In this document: positions 7,683 through 16,509 of the stretch, in pieces | Position numbering within the stretch: the first letter of the stretch is position 1 | How the letters are laid out: each line of letters opens with the position of its first letter | Source of the DNA: JAVBWI01 sp036677445 | GTDB taxonomy: Bacteria; Bacillota; Clostridia; Christensenellales; CAG-138 | Length of the DNA stretch: 51,133 nt | NCBI GenBank assembly: GCA_036677445.1 | Contig: JAVBWI010000012.1 | Coordinates: forward strand, 1 to 51,133 | Direction: 5' to 3' | Position numbers and translations under genes: made by a program | Notes under the pieces: generated by a model | What the model saw: only the letters and a program-made list of their open reading frames with translations | What the model was told of the DNA's origin: nothing | Databases searched by the model: none

Positions 7683-8756
7683 ATGAAAACTATGCAGAAT
7701 GAACGAACATATAAAATTGGCATAATAGGCTGCGGCGCCATTGCGCAAATGATGCATATGCCGTATATACAGGACACTTCGGGCATCGAGCTTTATGCGC
7801 TGTGCGACGTATCGCATACGGTCCTCGAAGGCTGCGGCGAAAAATATAAAATTCCGCCCCAAAGGCGCTTCCTGGATTTCAGGGAAATGCTGGATACGGT
7901 TGAGCTGGATCTTGCGGTCATCAGCACGATGGATCATTACGCGCCGTCGCTGGCGGCTTCGCGGGCGGGGGTCAACCAATTGATCGAAAAACCCATAGCG
8001 TTCAATTTGCGTCAAGCGAACGAAATGATTGACCAGGCAAGGCGAACCGGTATGTTTCAGATCATCGGCTTCATGAAGCGATACGATCCAAATTTTCTCT
8101 TCTTTGCTGACCGCGTTAAGCAAATCAAGGACATTAGGTATGTGCGCGCCCACAACTTTGGGGGCAACATGGATATTACCGGGAAGATATACGATCTGTT
8201 TACGCCGGATGATATCACACACTGCATCCTGAACAAAACTAGGGAAGAAATGGAAGCCGCCATGCGCGAGGTAGTCGGCGGTAACGAAAAGCTTTACGGC
8301 GCTTATTTTAACCTGTTGATGGGTGCAACGCATGATTTCTCACTGTTGCGTGCCATGTTTGGGGAGCCGCGGCGCGTGGATTACGTTTGCGCTTCCTCTG
8401 TGGTGACCGCGGTGCTCCGCTATGAGGGAGTGCAATGTGTGTTTGAGGGCGGTTGGCTTGATAAAAGGATGATATGGGATGAGGAACTGTCCGTGTATTC
8501 CGACGGCTGCAACATTTCCATCCGCTTTCCATGGCCCTATTTGAAAAACGCGCCCTCGGTTGTTCATATCAACGAGACGAATGCGGACGGCGCAAATGCG
8601 CAGAAGCAGGTTGTTGTGTCTTTCGATGAAGCATATCGCCGGGAATGGCGGCATATCCGGGATTGTCTGGAGGGCGCGGCAGAGCCCCTTACGGCTGCGG
8701 CGGACGCGCGCGACGATCTTGCGCTGTTTGAGCAGATGATTAAATGTGCGGAATAA
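7683..8756 (+). CDS. Gfo/Idh/MocA-family NAD(P)-dependent dehydrogenase
   Basis: 357 residues with an N-terminal Rossmann fold (KIGIIGCGAIAQMMHMPYI, residues 10-29) and the family EKPIAFN motif carrying the catalytic Lys, followed by the alpha/beta substrate domain. Members oxidise or reduce sugars, inositols and sugar-like compounds. It is the first gene of the rightward arm, about 85 nt behind the predicted start, with only a weak GAGCAG ribosome site; a second in-frame ATG lies nine bases further. About half-way, PDDITHCILNKTREEM and GGNEKLYG look like a family-specific insertion. Substrate unknown; a sugar or sugar-base compound fits the neighbouring ribose-type importer. Confidence 0.85.
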   Translation: MKTMQNERTYKIGIIGCGAIAQMMHMPYIQDTSGIELYALCDVSHTVLEGCGEKYKIPPQRRFLDFREMLDTVELDLAVISTMDHYAPSLAASRAGVNQLIEKPIAFNLRQANEMIDQARRTGMFQIIGFMKRYDPNFLFFADRVKQIKDIRYVRAHNFGGNMDITGKIYDLFTPDDITHCILNKTREEMEAAMREVVGGNEKLYGAYFNLLMGATHDFSLLRAMFGEPRRVDYVCASSVVTAVLRYEGVQCVFEGGWLDKRMIWDEELSVYSDGCNISIRFPWPYLKNAPSVVHINETNADGANAQKQVVVSFDEAYRREWRHIRDCLEGAAEPLTAAADARDDLALFEQMIKCAE

Positions 8757-8833
8757 GCGGAGGCACTTGTGAAAGCACGATATTGGTTTGGACCGGCGTT
8801 GCCGGCCAAATAAAAAATAAGGAGCGAGAAGAT

Positions 8834-9862
8834 ATGAAGAAACGTGTTGCTTTGATCCTGACGGTCATCATGATTGTCACAGCATTGGCAGGATGCACTC
8901 AGAGCCCCGCGTCCGCGACCACTCCGGCGGAGACGCAACCGAGCAGTGAGGCAAGCGCTGCGCCGGAAAATTCCACGGTCCCGAGTGACAACTCCGTGAC
9001 CGTTGGCCTTTCCATGTACACGCTGGAGTATCCCTTCTATGTAACGATGCATGACGCCTTTTTAGAGGCCGCTAAGGAAAAAGGCTGGGAAGTCGTCGTG
9101 ACGAATGCCAACACCGACGTGAGCGTACAGCTGAATGATTGTATGGATATGATCAACAAAGGCATTGACGCGCTTGTCCTGACCAGCTGGTATGGCGATG
9201 CGCTGGCGGATGTGTTTGACACTTGCGCGCAGAAAAACATTCCTGTATTCATGATGGATACGTCCACTTATCCCGAGGGTGCCACGTTTGTCACCAAGAT
9301 CGGTACCGTCAACTATGACGGCGGTTTGGTTGGCGGTATGTGGACGGGGAAGTACCTGACCCAGAACGGCATTACGCAGGTGGATGTGATCGGTTTGCAC
9401 AGCGGCGATCAGGTTTCTACCGATCGTTTTACCGGCCTGATCGACGGCATTAAAAAAGCCGGCGTGGAAGTGAACATCCTGCATGAGTATCATTCCAAGT
9501 CCCGTGAAGAATCCATGGCTAACGCGGAAGATGCGCTCCAGACATACAAAGAGATCGACTTATTTGTATGTACGTCCGCCCAGCACGGTATGGGCGCATA
9601 TGGCGCAGCGCAGGCGGCTTGCCGCGATGAGATGAAGATCATTGCTTACGACGGTGAAAAAGAAGAAATGGACGAAATTGATAAGGACGGCATCTACCTT
9701 GCCACAGTCATGCAGATGCCCGCGGACATGTCGCGCACCATTGCGCAGCAGGTTGACGAATACCTAATTAGCGGCAAGGCTCCCGAGCAAATTCAGTCTT
9801 CGCCCGCCGGCGTTTATGGCCCGGACGGCGCAATGACGGCGGCCGAAGTGGACGCAATGTAA
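8834..9862 (+). CDS. RbsB-like sugar/nucleoside-binding lipoprotein
   Basis: 342 residues. The signal peptide with lipobox LAGC puts the lipid-bearing Cys at residue 21; a Ser/Thr/Pro/Glu-rich linker to about residue 50 follows. The rest is the periplasmic-binding fold type I of ribose/galactose ABC systems, seen in NDCMDMINKGIDALVLTSW and KIIAYDGEKEEMDEI. The ATG at 8834 follows GGAGCGAGA; an in-frame extension back to 8744 would bury the signal peptide and is rejected. It binds the imported substrate outside the membrane and hands it to the permease encoded two genes later. The ligand is likely the compound degraded by this island. Confidence 0.9.
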   Translation: MKKRVALILTVIMIVTALAGCTQSPASATTPAETQPSSEASAAPENSTVPSDNSVTVGLSMYTLEYPFYVTMHDAFLEAAKEKGWEVVVTNANTDVSVQLNDCMDMINKGIDALVLTSWYGDALADVFDTCAQKNIPVFMMDTSTYPEGATFVTKIGTVNYDGGLVGGMWTGKYLTQNGITQVDVIGLHSGDQVSTDRFTGLIDGIKKAGVEVNILHEYHSKSREESMANAEDALQTYKEIDLFVCTSAQHGMGAYGAAQAACRDEMKIIAYDGEKEEMDEIDKDGIYLATVMQMPADMSRTIAQQVDEYLISGKAPEQIQSSPAGVYGPDGAMTAAEVDAM

Positions 9863-9908
9863 CTGACGCAACAGGCGCGCGGCGGTATCCGCGCATTTCA
9901 ACACATAT

Positions 9909-9943
9909 CATGGTCATGCATGGACAGCCCATGCATGACCATG
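9909..9943 (+). repeat. 15-bp perfect hairpin between binding-protein and ATPase genes
   Basis: CATGGTCATGCATGG (9909-9923) and CCATGCATGACCATG (9929-9943) form a perfect stem with a 5-nt loop and no T-run. In ABC operons such hairpins commonly protect the upstream binding-protein mRNA and raise its level over the ATPase and permease. Confidence 0.7.
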
Positions 9944-9977
9944 GATAATAAAAAGCATCAAGGAATAGGAAGAGAAT

Positions 9978-11471
9978 ATGCGCGATAGTCTGCTTGTGTT
10001 AAAAGGGATAAGCAAATCTTTCCCTGGCGTGAAGGCGCTTTCTAATGTGGATTTGGATCTGCGTCGGGGCGAAATTCTTGCGCTGGCGGGAGAAAACGGC
10101 GCTGGCAAATCCACCTTAATGAAAATATTATCGGGCTCCTATAAAAAAGATGCGGGACAAATCATGTTCAACGGCAGGGAAGTGGAAATCGCCTCCCCCC
10201 GTGCGGCGGAACGGATTGGCCTGTCCATTATTCATCAGGAGCTCTGTATCTTGAAGAACCAAACCATTGCGGAAAATATTTTTGTTGGACGCCAGCCGAG
10301 ATCGGGCGGGATTATAAACTGGAAACGCATGAATAGCGAGGCTGCAGCTTTATTCGATAAGCTGGGCATTTCTATGAACGTCAAGTGTAAAGTGGCCGGC
10401 ATGAGCGTAGCGCAGCAGCAAATGGTGGAAATCGCAAAAGCAATCAGCCATGAGGCCAAAGTGGTGATCATGGATGAACCGACTTCATCCCTGACTGACC
10501 GCGAAACAGCACTTTTATTTAAGATTATGAACGATTTGCGCGACCGCGAGATTTCGGTCATTTTTATTACGCACCGGCTGGATGAAATTTTTCAAATCGC
10601 GGATAGGGTGGCGGTTCTTCGTGACGGACAGAGCATTGGGACAAAAGAGATCAAGGAAACGAACAAGCGCGAATTGATTTCCATGATGATTGGCAGGGAA
10701 CTTACAAAGCAGTACCCTGAACGAACTGCACAGATCGGGGAATTGCTCTACGAGGTGAAGGACCTTACAGACGCTTCCAAGGTAAAAGGCATTTCCTTTG
10801 GGGTACGGCGCGGTGAAGTGTTGGGTTTTGCAGGTCTGGTGGGTGCGGGGCGGACCGAAACGCTGCGCCTGGCATTCGGCGCCGACAGTAAAACCGGCGG
10901 CAAGATATTTATGGAAGGCAAAGAGATCAATGTTAAGTCGCCCAGGGATAGTGTGCGTAACAAGATTGCCTTTGTAACCGAAGACAGAAAAGCGGAAGGG
11001 TTGCTGCTCCGATCGGCCGTTAAGGAAAACATTGTGATGGTAGCGCTGCAGAAGATCAAAAAGAACTGCATGCTCAACATGAAAATGGAGCGTGAGGCGG
11101 CCGAGCGGTATGTAGAAAGCCTGCATATCGTAACGCCCACGGTGAACCGGAAAATCATGTTTTTAAGCGGTGGCAACCAACAAAAGGTCGTCGTTGCCAA
11201 ATGGCTGTTTCTGGATGCGCAGGTCATTATGCTGGATGAGCCTACGCGTGGAATTGACGTCGGCGCAAAGCGGGAGATTTATGAAATCATCAACAATCTG
11301 GCGTCGCAGGGCAAGGCGATCATCGTCGTCTCTTCCGACATGGAAGAGATCATGGGTATCAGTGACAGGATACTGGTAATGCACGAAGGAACGATTGCAG
11401 GAGAAGTGAAACGGGAGAACTTCTCTCAAAATATCATATCAGAATATGCAATAGGGGGAGCGCGGTTATGA
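9978..11471 (+). CDS. Ribose-type ABC importer ATPase with two nucleotide-binding domains
   Basis: 497 residues, the normal size of RbsA/MglA-type ATPases. The first half has Walker A GENGAGKST, the signature-like MSVAQQQMVEI and Walker B VVIMDEPTSSL. The second half has the degenerate Walker A GLVGAGRTE, typical for this family, the full signature LSGGNQQKVVVAKWL and Walker B VIMLDEPTRGID. It powers uptake of the sugar or nucleoside bound by the lipoprotein encoded upstream. The ATG follows AGGAAGAG. The stop overlaps the permease start in an ATGA arrangement, so both products are translationally coupled. Confidence 0.93.
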   Translation: MRDSLLVLKGISKSFPGVKALSNVDLDLRRGEILALAGENGAGKSTLMKILSGSYKKDAGQIMFNGREVEIASPRAAERIGLSIIHQELCILKNQTIAENIFVGRQPRSGGIINWKRMNSEAAALFDKLGISMNVKCKVAGMSVAQQQMVEIAKAISHEAKVVIMDEPTSSLTDRETALLFKIMNDLRDREISVIFITHRLDEIFQIADRVAVLRDGQSIGTKEIKETNKRELISMMIGRELTKQYPERTAQIGELLYEVKDLTDASKVKGISFGVRRGEVLGFAGLVGAGRTETLRLAFGADSKTGGKIFMEGKEINVKSPRDSVRNKIAFVTEDRKAEGLLLRSAVKENIVMVALQKIKKNCMLNMKMEREAAERYVESLHIVTPTVNRKIMFLSGGNQQKVVVAKWLFLDAQVIMLDEPTRGIDVGAKREIYEIINNLASQGKAIIVVSSDMEEIMGISDRILVMHEGTIAGEVKRENFSQNIISEYAIGGARL

Positions 11472-12460
11472 GTGAGAACTTTACTGGCAGGCAGGAGTCC
11501 AGCGCCATTACAACGGTTAAAATGGTAGGCAACAAGCTGGGTATCTGGCTCATTCTGATCGTGCTGTTCATATTTTTATCCATCACGACCGGCGATACGT
11601 TCCTGACACAGGATAACCTCATCAATGTTTTGCGGCAGATCTGCGTCGTGGGCGTCGTGGCGATTGGCGCGACCTATGTGGTATGCGGCGGCGAGATCGA
11701 CCTGAGCTCGGGAGCCCTTGCGACATTAGCGGGTTGCCTGAGTGCTATGCTCATTATGAATCATGGTATGGACGTTGGCATTGCAATTGCGCTTATGCTC
11801 CTGCTGGGTATTGCGGTGGGTGTGATAGTGGGGCTTATAGTAACCACGTTTAAAGTACAAGCTTTTATTACTACGCTTGGCGTACAATATGTGCTCAATG
11901 GCGTCGTCATGCTGATGACCCGTGGCACGCCGATTACGGGACTTCCGCAAAGTTATCTGAATCTCGGCCGCGGCTATGTGGGCAACGTTCCGGTCCCGGT
12001 CATCATACTGCTTTGCTTAGTGGTGCTGGCGGCGTTCGTGTTCAAATTCACCGTGTTTGGACGCAATGCATTGACGGTAGGGGAAAATAGTGTTGCCGCG
12101 CGTCTTTCGGGTATTAATGTACAGTGGACGAAAAATGCGGTGTTTGCTATAGCGGGCTGCATGAGCGCATTGGGCGGAATTATGCTTGCGGCGCGTTTGT
12201 CATCCGGCCAGCCAACGGCCGCTGCGGATCTCTCGCTTCAGGCTATGGCTGCGGTATTCGTGGGCGGTACAACGAGCAACGGTACACAGAATGGCGTGCT
12301 GGGCACGCTTGCAGGCGCGCTGTTTATCGGCCTGATCAACAACGGACTGAATCTGTTAGAGGTGGATGCATATTGGCAGAAGATTGTACTGGGCTTCATT
12401 ATCGTGTTTGCCGTAGCGCTGGATACCTACAGAAATACCGCAACGAGCAGTAAAGAATAA
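11468..12460 (+). CDS. Ribose-type ABC importer permease
   Basis: 330 residues, very hydrophobic, about eight to ten membrane segments, in the BPD_transp_2 (RbsC) family. Family features are GATYVVCGGEIDLSSGALATLAG and, near the C-terminus, AAVFVGGTTSNGTQNGVLGTLAGALFIG. It presumably forms a homodimer with the two-domain ATPase. The start codon overlaps the ATPase stop. No second permease is present, so the importer is the three-component RbsBAC type. Confidence 0.93.
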   Translation: MSENFTGRQESSAITTVKMVGNKLGIWLILIVLFIFLSITTGDTFLTQDNLINVLRQICVVGVVAIGATYVVCGGEIDLSSGALATLAGCLSAMLIMNHGMDVGIAIALMLLLGIAVGVIVGLIVTTFKVQAFITTLGVQYVLNGVVMLMTRGTPITGLPQSYLNLGRGYVGNVPVPVIILLCLVVLAAFVFKFTVFGRNALTVGENSVAARLSGINVQWTKNAVFAIAGCMSALGGIMLAARLSSGQPTAAADLSLQAMAAVFVGGTTSNGTQNGVLGTLAGALFIGLINNGLNLLEVDAYWQKIVLGFIIVFAVALDTYRNTATSSKE

Positions 12461-12489
12461 TATGGAAAAAAAGGAGAAAATGCGCTATT

Positions 12490-13218
12490 ATGAAGAAAGC
12501 GCTGATCGTCTATGGAGGGTGGGACGGACATGAACCTGAAAAGACATCGTTCCGCTTTAAAAAGATATTGGAAGCCGAAGGATTCAACGTTACACTATGT
12601 CAAGACCATGCCATTTTGGGCGATCAGGGGAAACTGCTGACGTTTGACCTGTTTATCCCCATGTGGACGCAGGGTGAATTGCTTGACGATCATGTTTATA
12701 ACATTTCGGACGCGGTGGAAAACGGAATGGGTGTTGCCGGCTGTCATGGCGGTATGTGCGATGCGTTTCGCAACAACGTGGAATGGCAGTTTGTAACCGG
12801 GTCGCAGTGGGTAGCACATTCCGGTGAGAAGTATTACCACCATTGTTCGGTTCTTCCAGAGGACGGCATCTTCAAAGATCCTGTGCCCGACGGCGCCTTC
12901 CAGATTAAATATAGGGTAAATATCAGGCATCAATCCAGCTCACCTATTGTGGAAGGTATAGACGATTTTGATTTATACAGCGAGCAATATTACCTGCATG
13001 TGGACCCGGCAGTGGATGTACTTGCGACAACGCTCATTATCGACAGCAGGGGGCCTCATACGCCCAACGGTATTGTTGCTATGCCGGTCGTTTATACGAA
13101 GCGTTGGGGAAAAGGCCGTGTATTCTATAACTCGCTGGGGCATCACAACAGCGTGTGGGATATCCCGCAGGCGGCCGAATTGATGCGGCGCGGTATGCGT
13201 TGGGCCGCAAGAAAATAG
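12490..13218 (+). CDS. ThuA-like protein (class I glutamine amidotransferase fold)
   Basis: 242 residues matching the ThuA (trehalose utilisation) family. Visible features are KKALIVYGGWDGHEP at the N-terminus, NGMGVAGCHGGMCDAFRNN with a Cys at the nucleophile-elbow position, FVTGSQWVAHSG, the SEQYYLHVDP stretch and WGKGRVFYNSLGHHNSVWD close to the C-terminus. ThuA proteins occur in sugar-degradation operons, often next to Gfo/Idh/MocA dehydrogenases as here, but their chemistry is still poorly defined. An AAGGAG lies about 15 nt upstream of the ATG. It sits 29 nt after the permease gene in the same operon. Confidence 0.85.
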   Translation: MKKALIVYGGWDGHEPEKTSFRFKKILEAEGFNVTLCQDHAILGDQGKLLTFDLFIPMWTQGELLDDHVYNISDAVENGMGVAGCHGGMCDAFRNNVEWQFVTGSQWVAHSGEKYYHHCSVLPEDGIFKDPVPDGAFQIKYRVNIRHQSSSPIVEGIDDFDLYSEQYYLHVDPAVDVLATTLIIDSRGPHTPNGIVAMPVVYTKRWGKGRVFYNSLGHHNSVWDIPQAAELMRRGMRWAARK

Positions 13219-13231
13219 CAAGGGGAGGCGT

Positions 13232-13261
13232 ATGCAGAATCGGATATGGATAAGTTTATAA
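13232..13261 (+). CDS. Nine-codon mini-ORF overlapping the regulator start
   Basis: AGGGGAGG at 13220-13228 is the only good ribosome site before the GntR gene, but it is spaced for the ATG at 13232, not for the regulator start at 13246. The reading from 13232 gives MQNRIWISL and stops at 13259-13261, 13 nt inside the regulator gene in another frame. It may be a coupling minigene that sets regulator translation. No homology can be judged. Confidence 0.3.
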   Translation: MQNRIWISL

Positions 13262-13980
13262 AGGAAAAAACACTCGCGACAAAGGCGTACGATTATTTAC
13301 GGTCCAGGATTTTGGAGATGGAACCTGGAAGAAACAGGCTGCCCTCTGAGGAAGAACTGTCAAAGTCGATGGGCATCAGCAGGGCGACGGTCAGAGAGGC
13401 GTTGAAATACCTTGCCATGGAAGGGGCGATCAGCACCATCCACGGCAAAGGTACCTTTGGGCATCCATCCGCGCTGAAGTGGAAAAACCGTGTCGATATG
13501 TACAGCGATTATTACGTCATGCTTGCCAAAAGTTATAAAAACGTAAAGGTGCATGTTCGCTGGCAAAAGGATACCTTTCCGAGTGCATTGTTCCGGAAGC
13601 ACTTTGGAGATTCCGTGCTGAAAGCGCTTTCGATGGGCTGGGCATATGAAGCAAATGGCAAGCCGATGTTGTTTTGCTGTTTTGAAATGTGCAAGAAATT
13701 CTTTAACCGGCCGATTGTTGCCTGCGAAAATCTTGATGTCGTATCACTCCCCCGGTTCAGTGCAATGTGCATGCAAGCCACGATCGACAGCTGTATTGCG
13801 ACACAGTCGTTCGGCAGTAATCCCGAGGCGGCGAAAGAATTCGGCCTGCCGCCCGATGCCGTGATGGTCTGTAATGAAGAGCTGATTTACGATATAGATG
13901 ACAATCTCGTCGCTACCGGCATGGTATACGCGCATCCTGAAAACATGCGCTTCATTTCGGTTGCACAGTTTGAAACATAA
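13246..13980 (+). CDS. GntR-family regulator with UTRA ligand domain
   Basis: 244 residues. The winged helix-turn-helix is at residues 10-75 (RNRLPSEEELSKSMGISRATVREALKYL, with the wing AISTIHGKGTFG), and the UTRA domain follows with FKMGWAYEANGKPMLFCCFEM-like and NEELIYDIDDNLVATGMVYAHPE segments. UTRA regulators are usually repressors released by a sugar or base-related metabolite. It is the only regulator in the island and most probably binds O1 and O2 in the divergent intergenic region. The ATG has no ribosome site at normal distance; see the mini-ORF. Autoregulation follows from its position inside the rightward operon. Confidence 0.9.
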   Translation: MDKFIKEKTLATKAYDYLRSRILEMEPGRNRLPSEEELSKSMGISRATVREALKYLAMEGAISTIHGKGTFGHPSALKWKNRVDMYSDYYVMLAKSYKNVKVHVRWQKDTFPSALFRKHFGDSVLKALSMGWAYEANGKPMLFCCFEMCKKFFNRPIVACENLDVVSLPRFSAMCMQATIDSCIATQSFGSNPEAAKEFGLPPDAVMVCNEELIYDIDDNLVATGMVYAHPENMRFISVAQFET

Positions 13981-14008
13981 TTACAGAGCATTTGAAAAGG
14001 ATTGAAAT

Positions 14009-15022
14009 ATGAATAGTTTTAAGCGTGTTTATGGCAGTATATTCGGTGCGGCGGTAGGGGATGCCATGGGCGCGGTGACGGAAAGCAAAACGCCGGATAT
14101 GATAATCGAGCGGTTTGGCGGCTATGTGGACGATCTGCTTCCCGGCCCGGAGGATACGTTTGTCAGCGGCTGTGAAGCCGGGACTGTTACGGACGATTTC
14201 AGCCTTGCTTATTATACCGCGCAGGCAATTTTGGACTGCGGAGGGGCTGTGACTGACGGCGTTGCAAAAAGTGCGCTGATCGCATGGTCGGAGCACCCGG
14301 AATTTTACCGCTTTGCGGGTCCAACCACTAAAGCCTCGGTGGACAAGCTCAAAGGCGTACCCATGCCCCGATCGGAATTATATTTTCTGGCATGTGAAAA
14401 CGGGAAAGCCACGAATGGTTCAGCCATGAAGATATTTCCTGCGGGGCTGGTCAATCCGGGTAATATCGATAAGTCTATAGAAGACGCCATTACGCTTTGC
14501 CTGCCTACACATGATACCGATGCATCGCTTTCAGGCGCGGCGGCCATTGCCGCGGCTACGGCAATAGCGGTGACGGGAGCCAAGCTTGACGATGTGCTCC
14601 AGGCCGGCTTATATGGCGCGGAAAAGGGGTATGCCCTAGGGCGCCGACATGGAAAGCGCGTATCCGTGCCTTCGGTGCAAAAACGTATGGAGTGGGCTAT
14701 TGGCATCGGAAAGCAGCATATGGGCTGGGAGGAGACGATGATTATGCTTGGCAGCTTGGTAGGTGCAGGAATTGCTGTGGCTGAAGCCGTTCCTTGCGTA
14801 TTTGGTATATTGGCCGCGTGCGGTGAGGATGCGATGTCGGGGGTCAAAATGGGCGTGAATGTGGGTAATGATACGGATACTGTGGCAACCATGGTTGGCG
14901 CGATAGCTGGCGCTATGGCAGGAGCGGATGTGTTTCCCTCGAAGTATGGCGATATGATTGACAAGGCGAACCGTTTTGACTTAAGAGGTCTGGCAAGGCA
15001 AATTGCCGGCATGTTTTATTGA
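14009..15022 (+). CDS. ADP-ribosylglycohydrolase-family protein
   Basis: 337 residues of the ARH/DraG fold, a magnesium enzyme family that cuts N- or O-glycosidic bonds to ADP-ribose. The ligand motifs are present: IFGAAVGDAMGA at the N-terminus, TVTDDFSLAYYTAQA (Thr61-Asp62-Asp63, with Phe where TDDT is usual), CLPTHDTDASLSGAAAIAAA and GVNVGNDTDTVATMVGAIAGA (Asp288, Asp290). In a sugar-catabolic operon such proteins probably act as N-glycosidases on nucleoside-like compounds rather than on modified proteins. It is 28 nt after the regulator gene and is joined to the kinase gene that follows. Confidence 0.85.
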   Translation: MNSFKRVYGSIFGAAVGDAMGAVTESKTPDMIIERFGGYVDDLLPGPEDTFVSGCEAGTVTDDFSLAYYTAQAILDCGGAVTDGVAKSALIAWSEHPEFYRFAGPTTKASVDKLKGVPMPRSELYFLACENGKATNGSAMKIFPAGLVNPGNIDKSIEDAITLCLPTHDTDASLSGAAAIAAATAIAVTGAKLDDVLQAGLYGAEKGYALGRRHGKRVSVPSVQKRMEWAIGIGKQHMGWEETMIMLGSLVGAGIAVAEAVPCVFGILAACGEDAMSGVKMGVNVGNDTDTVATMVGAIAGAMAGADVFPSKYGDMIDKANRFDLRGLARQIAGMFY

Positions 15023-15024
15023 GT

Positions 15025-15987
15025 ATGGAAAAGGGCTGCTATATCATCACCATCGGCGGCGTATGCTTCGATGAATACTATACCACGCCGCATTGGATTG
15101 ACGAAGGGGATAAATGCATTATCCAGCATAAGGCATCCGTCGTAGGCGGTATGATTGCCAACGCGGCCTGCGTTATGGCGGGATATGGCGAGAATACGTT
15201 TTTCGTAGATGTCATGAACGATGGGCCGAGCAACAAAAAACTGCTCGACAATCTGAGCGGTTATAGCGTAAACACGGATTTTGTGAGCTATGGCGATATG
15301 CCGGATTCAAAGTGTCTGATCATTACGACGTCCCGAGAACGAACGATTTTTGTGGTTGATCGTGGACCCGCGCGGCTGTCTTTTTCTGCTCGTCAGATAG
15401 AGCTGTTTCTACATGCCGGATATGTTTACAGTACCATGAGTGATTTTCAACGTTGCGACGACGCGCTTCATTTTGCAGATATGCTCCGCGCAAACGGGGT
15501 GAAGCTCGCATTCGATGTTGAACCGTCTACGTTCGACACGAATGAAGCTCCGCTTTTTCAAAAGGCGGATATCCTGATGTTTAACCGGCAAGGCATAGAA
15601 AAGTATTGCGGAGGTGGTACCTGGGAGGAAAGCGTACAGGCGCTGCTTCAGCGTGGTGTTTCAGCCGTCACGGTTACCTTGGGCAGCAAAGGATGCTATG
15701 GCGCGATGGGCCGCGATGCGATATATCTTGACGGTATCGATGTGCCCGTTGTAGATACCACGGGCGCGGGCGATACGTTTAACGCTTCGTTCCTGCACTG
15801 CTATAAAAGCGGCGAGAGCCTGCGCTACGCACTTCAATTCGCAAACGTCGCGGCCAGCCACTCAGTGACTGTTGCGGGAGCACGCGGCGGTGTAAGCAGC
15901 GCGGCGTATGTGGAGCAGCTGATGCGGCGATTCTACGGCCATGATGCGGCAAGTGGTTTGAGTATTCAGGAGGAGAAACGATGGTGA
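15025..15987 (+). CDS. PfkB-family (ribokinase-like) carbohydrate kinase
   Basis: 320 residues with complete ribokinase features: N-terminal GGVCFDEYYT, VVGGMIANAACVMAGYG (the GGxxxN region) and the active-site signature VVDTTGAGDTFNASFLHCY with the catalytic Asp kept. This contrasts with the Asn-containing paralogue at 3041-3949. It should phosphorylate a ribose- or nucleoside-like substrate in the cytoplasm. The start is either TTG at 15019 or ATG at 15025; both are tied to the stop of the glycohydrolase gene at 15020-15022, so translation is coupled. The product of the upstream glycohydrolase is its likely substrate. Confidence 0.85.
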   Translation: MEKGCYIITIGGVCFDEYYTTPHWIDEGDKCIIQHKASVVGGMIANAACVMAGYGENTFFVDVMNDGPSNKKLLDNLSGYSVNTDFVSYGDMPDSKCLIITTSRERTIFVVDRGPARLSFSARQIELFLHAGYVYSTMSDFQRCDDALHFADMLRANGVKLAFDVEPSTFDTNEAPLFQKADILMFNRQGIEKYCGGGTWEESVQALLQRGVSAVTVTLGSKGCYGAMGRDAIYLDGIDVPVVDTTGAGDTFNASFLHCYKSGESLRYALQFANVAASHSVTVAGARGGVSSAAYVEQLMRRFYGHDAASGLSIQEEKRW

Positions 15988-16454
15988 GGCCCATAAAGAT
16001 AACAGAGGAAAACTTCAAGGCGTTTGGACAGTATTCCAATCTGCAGCGGGAAAACAGGCTGTCCGGTGTAAAATACGAAGAATACATCTCTGCTGAGAAA
16101 TACGTATATCAGCCCATGCGCTTTGGCATGACGATATGCAAAAACGAAAAGCGCTTTTATGTGGATAGCATGGAGCGCCATTTAACCACGGAGGAAATCC
16201 TCATTTGCGGCGACAAGCCCATTGTATTGAGTGTAGCGGACAGCAATCCATATGGGGAGCCGCAAGCTGAAGATATCCTGGTGTTTTACATGGAGCCGGG
16301 TGACGTTGTTATGCTTGCAAAGGGTATATGGCATGACGCGTGCCAAGCGGTGGAAGCCGATGCATTTTATTATTTTATGGCACATGGAACTGGCAAGGGC
16401 GATGAAATAAAATGGCATGCCATACAACCGGCGCCTGTGGCGGTTGAGATTTAG
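15981..16454 (+). CDS. Ureidoglycolate-lyase-like cupin protein, copy 1
   Basis: 157 residues resembling the AllA/ureidoglycolate lyase family: an N-terminal PIKITEENFKAFGQY, the YVYQPMRFGMTICKNEKRFYVDSMERHLTTEEIL segment with the SMERH motif, and the later FYMEPGDVVMLAKGIWHDACQ. Classical enzymes split ureidoglycolate into glyoxylate and urea. The start overlaps the kinase stop by 7 nt and has a clear AGGAGG. A 157-residue paralogue follows 55 nt later. Possibly the two copies form a heteromer or act on two related ureido compounds. Confidence 0.8.
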   Translation: MVRPIKITEENFKAFGQYSNLQRENRLSGVKYEEYISAEKYVYQPMRFGMTICKNEKRFYVDSMERHLTTEEILICGDKPIVLSVADSNPYGEPQAEDILVFYMEPGDVVMLAKGIWHDACQAVEADAFYYFMAHGTGKGDEIKWHAIQPAPVAVEI

Positions 16455-16509
16455 AACACGTATCGGTCAGATGCGGAAGCATCGTTCTTTTACACGGAAA
16501 GGAATCAAT

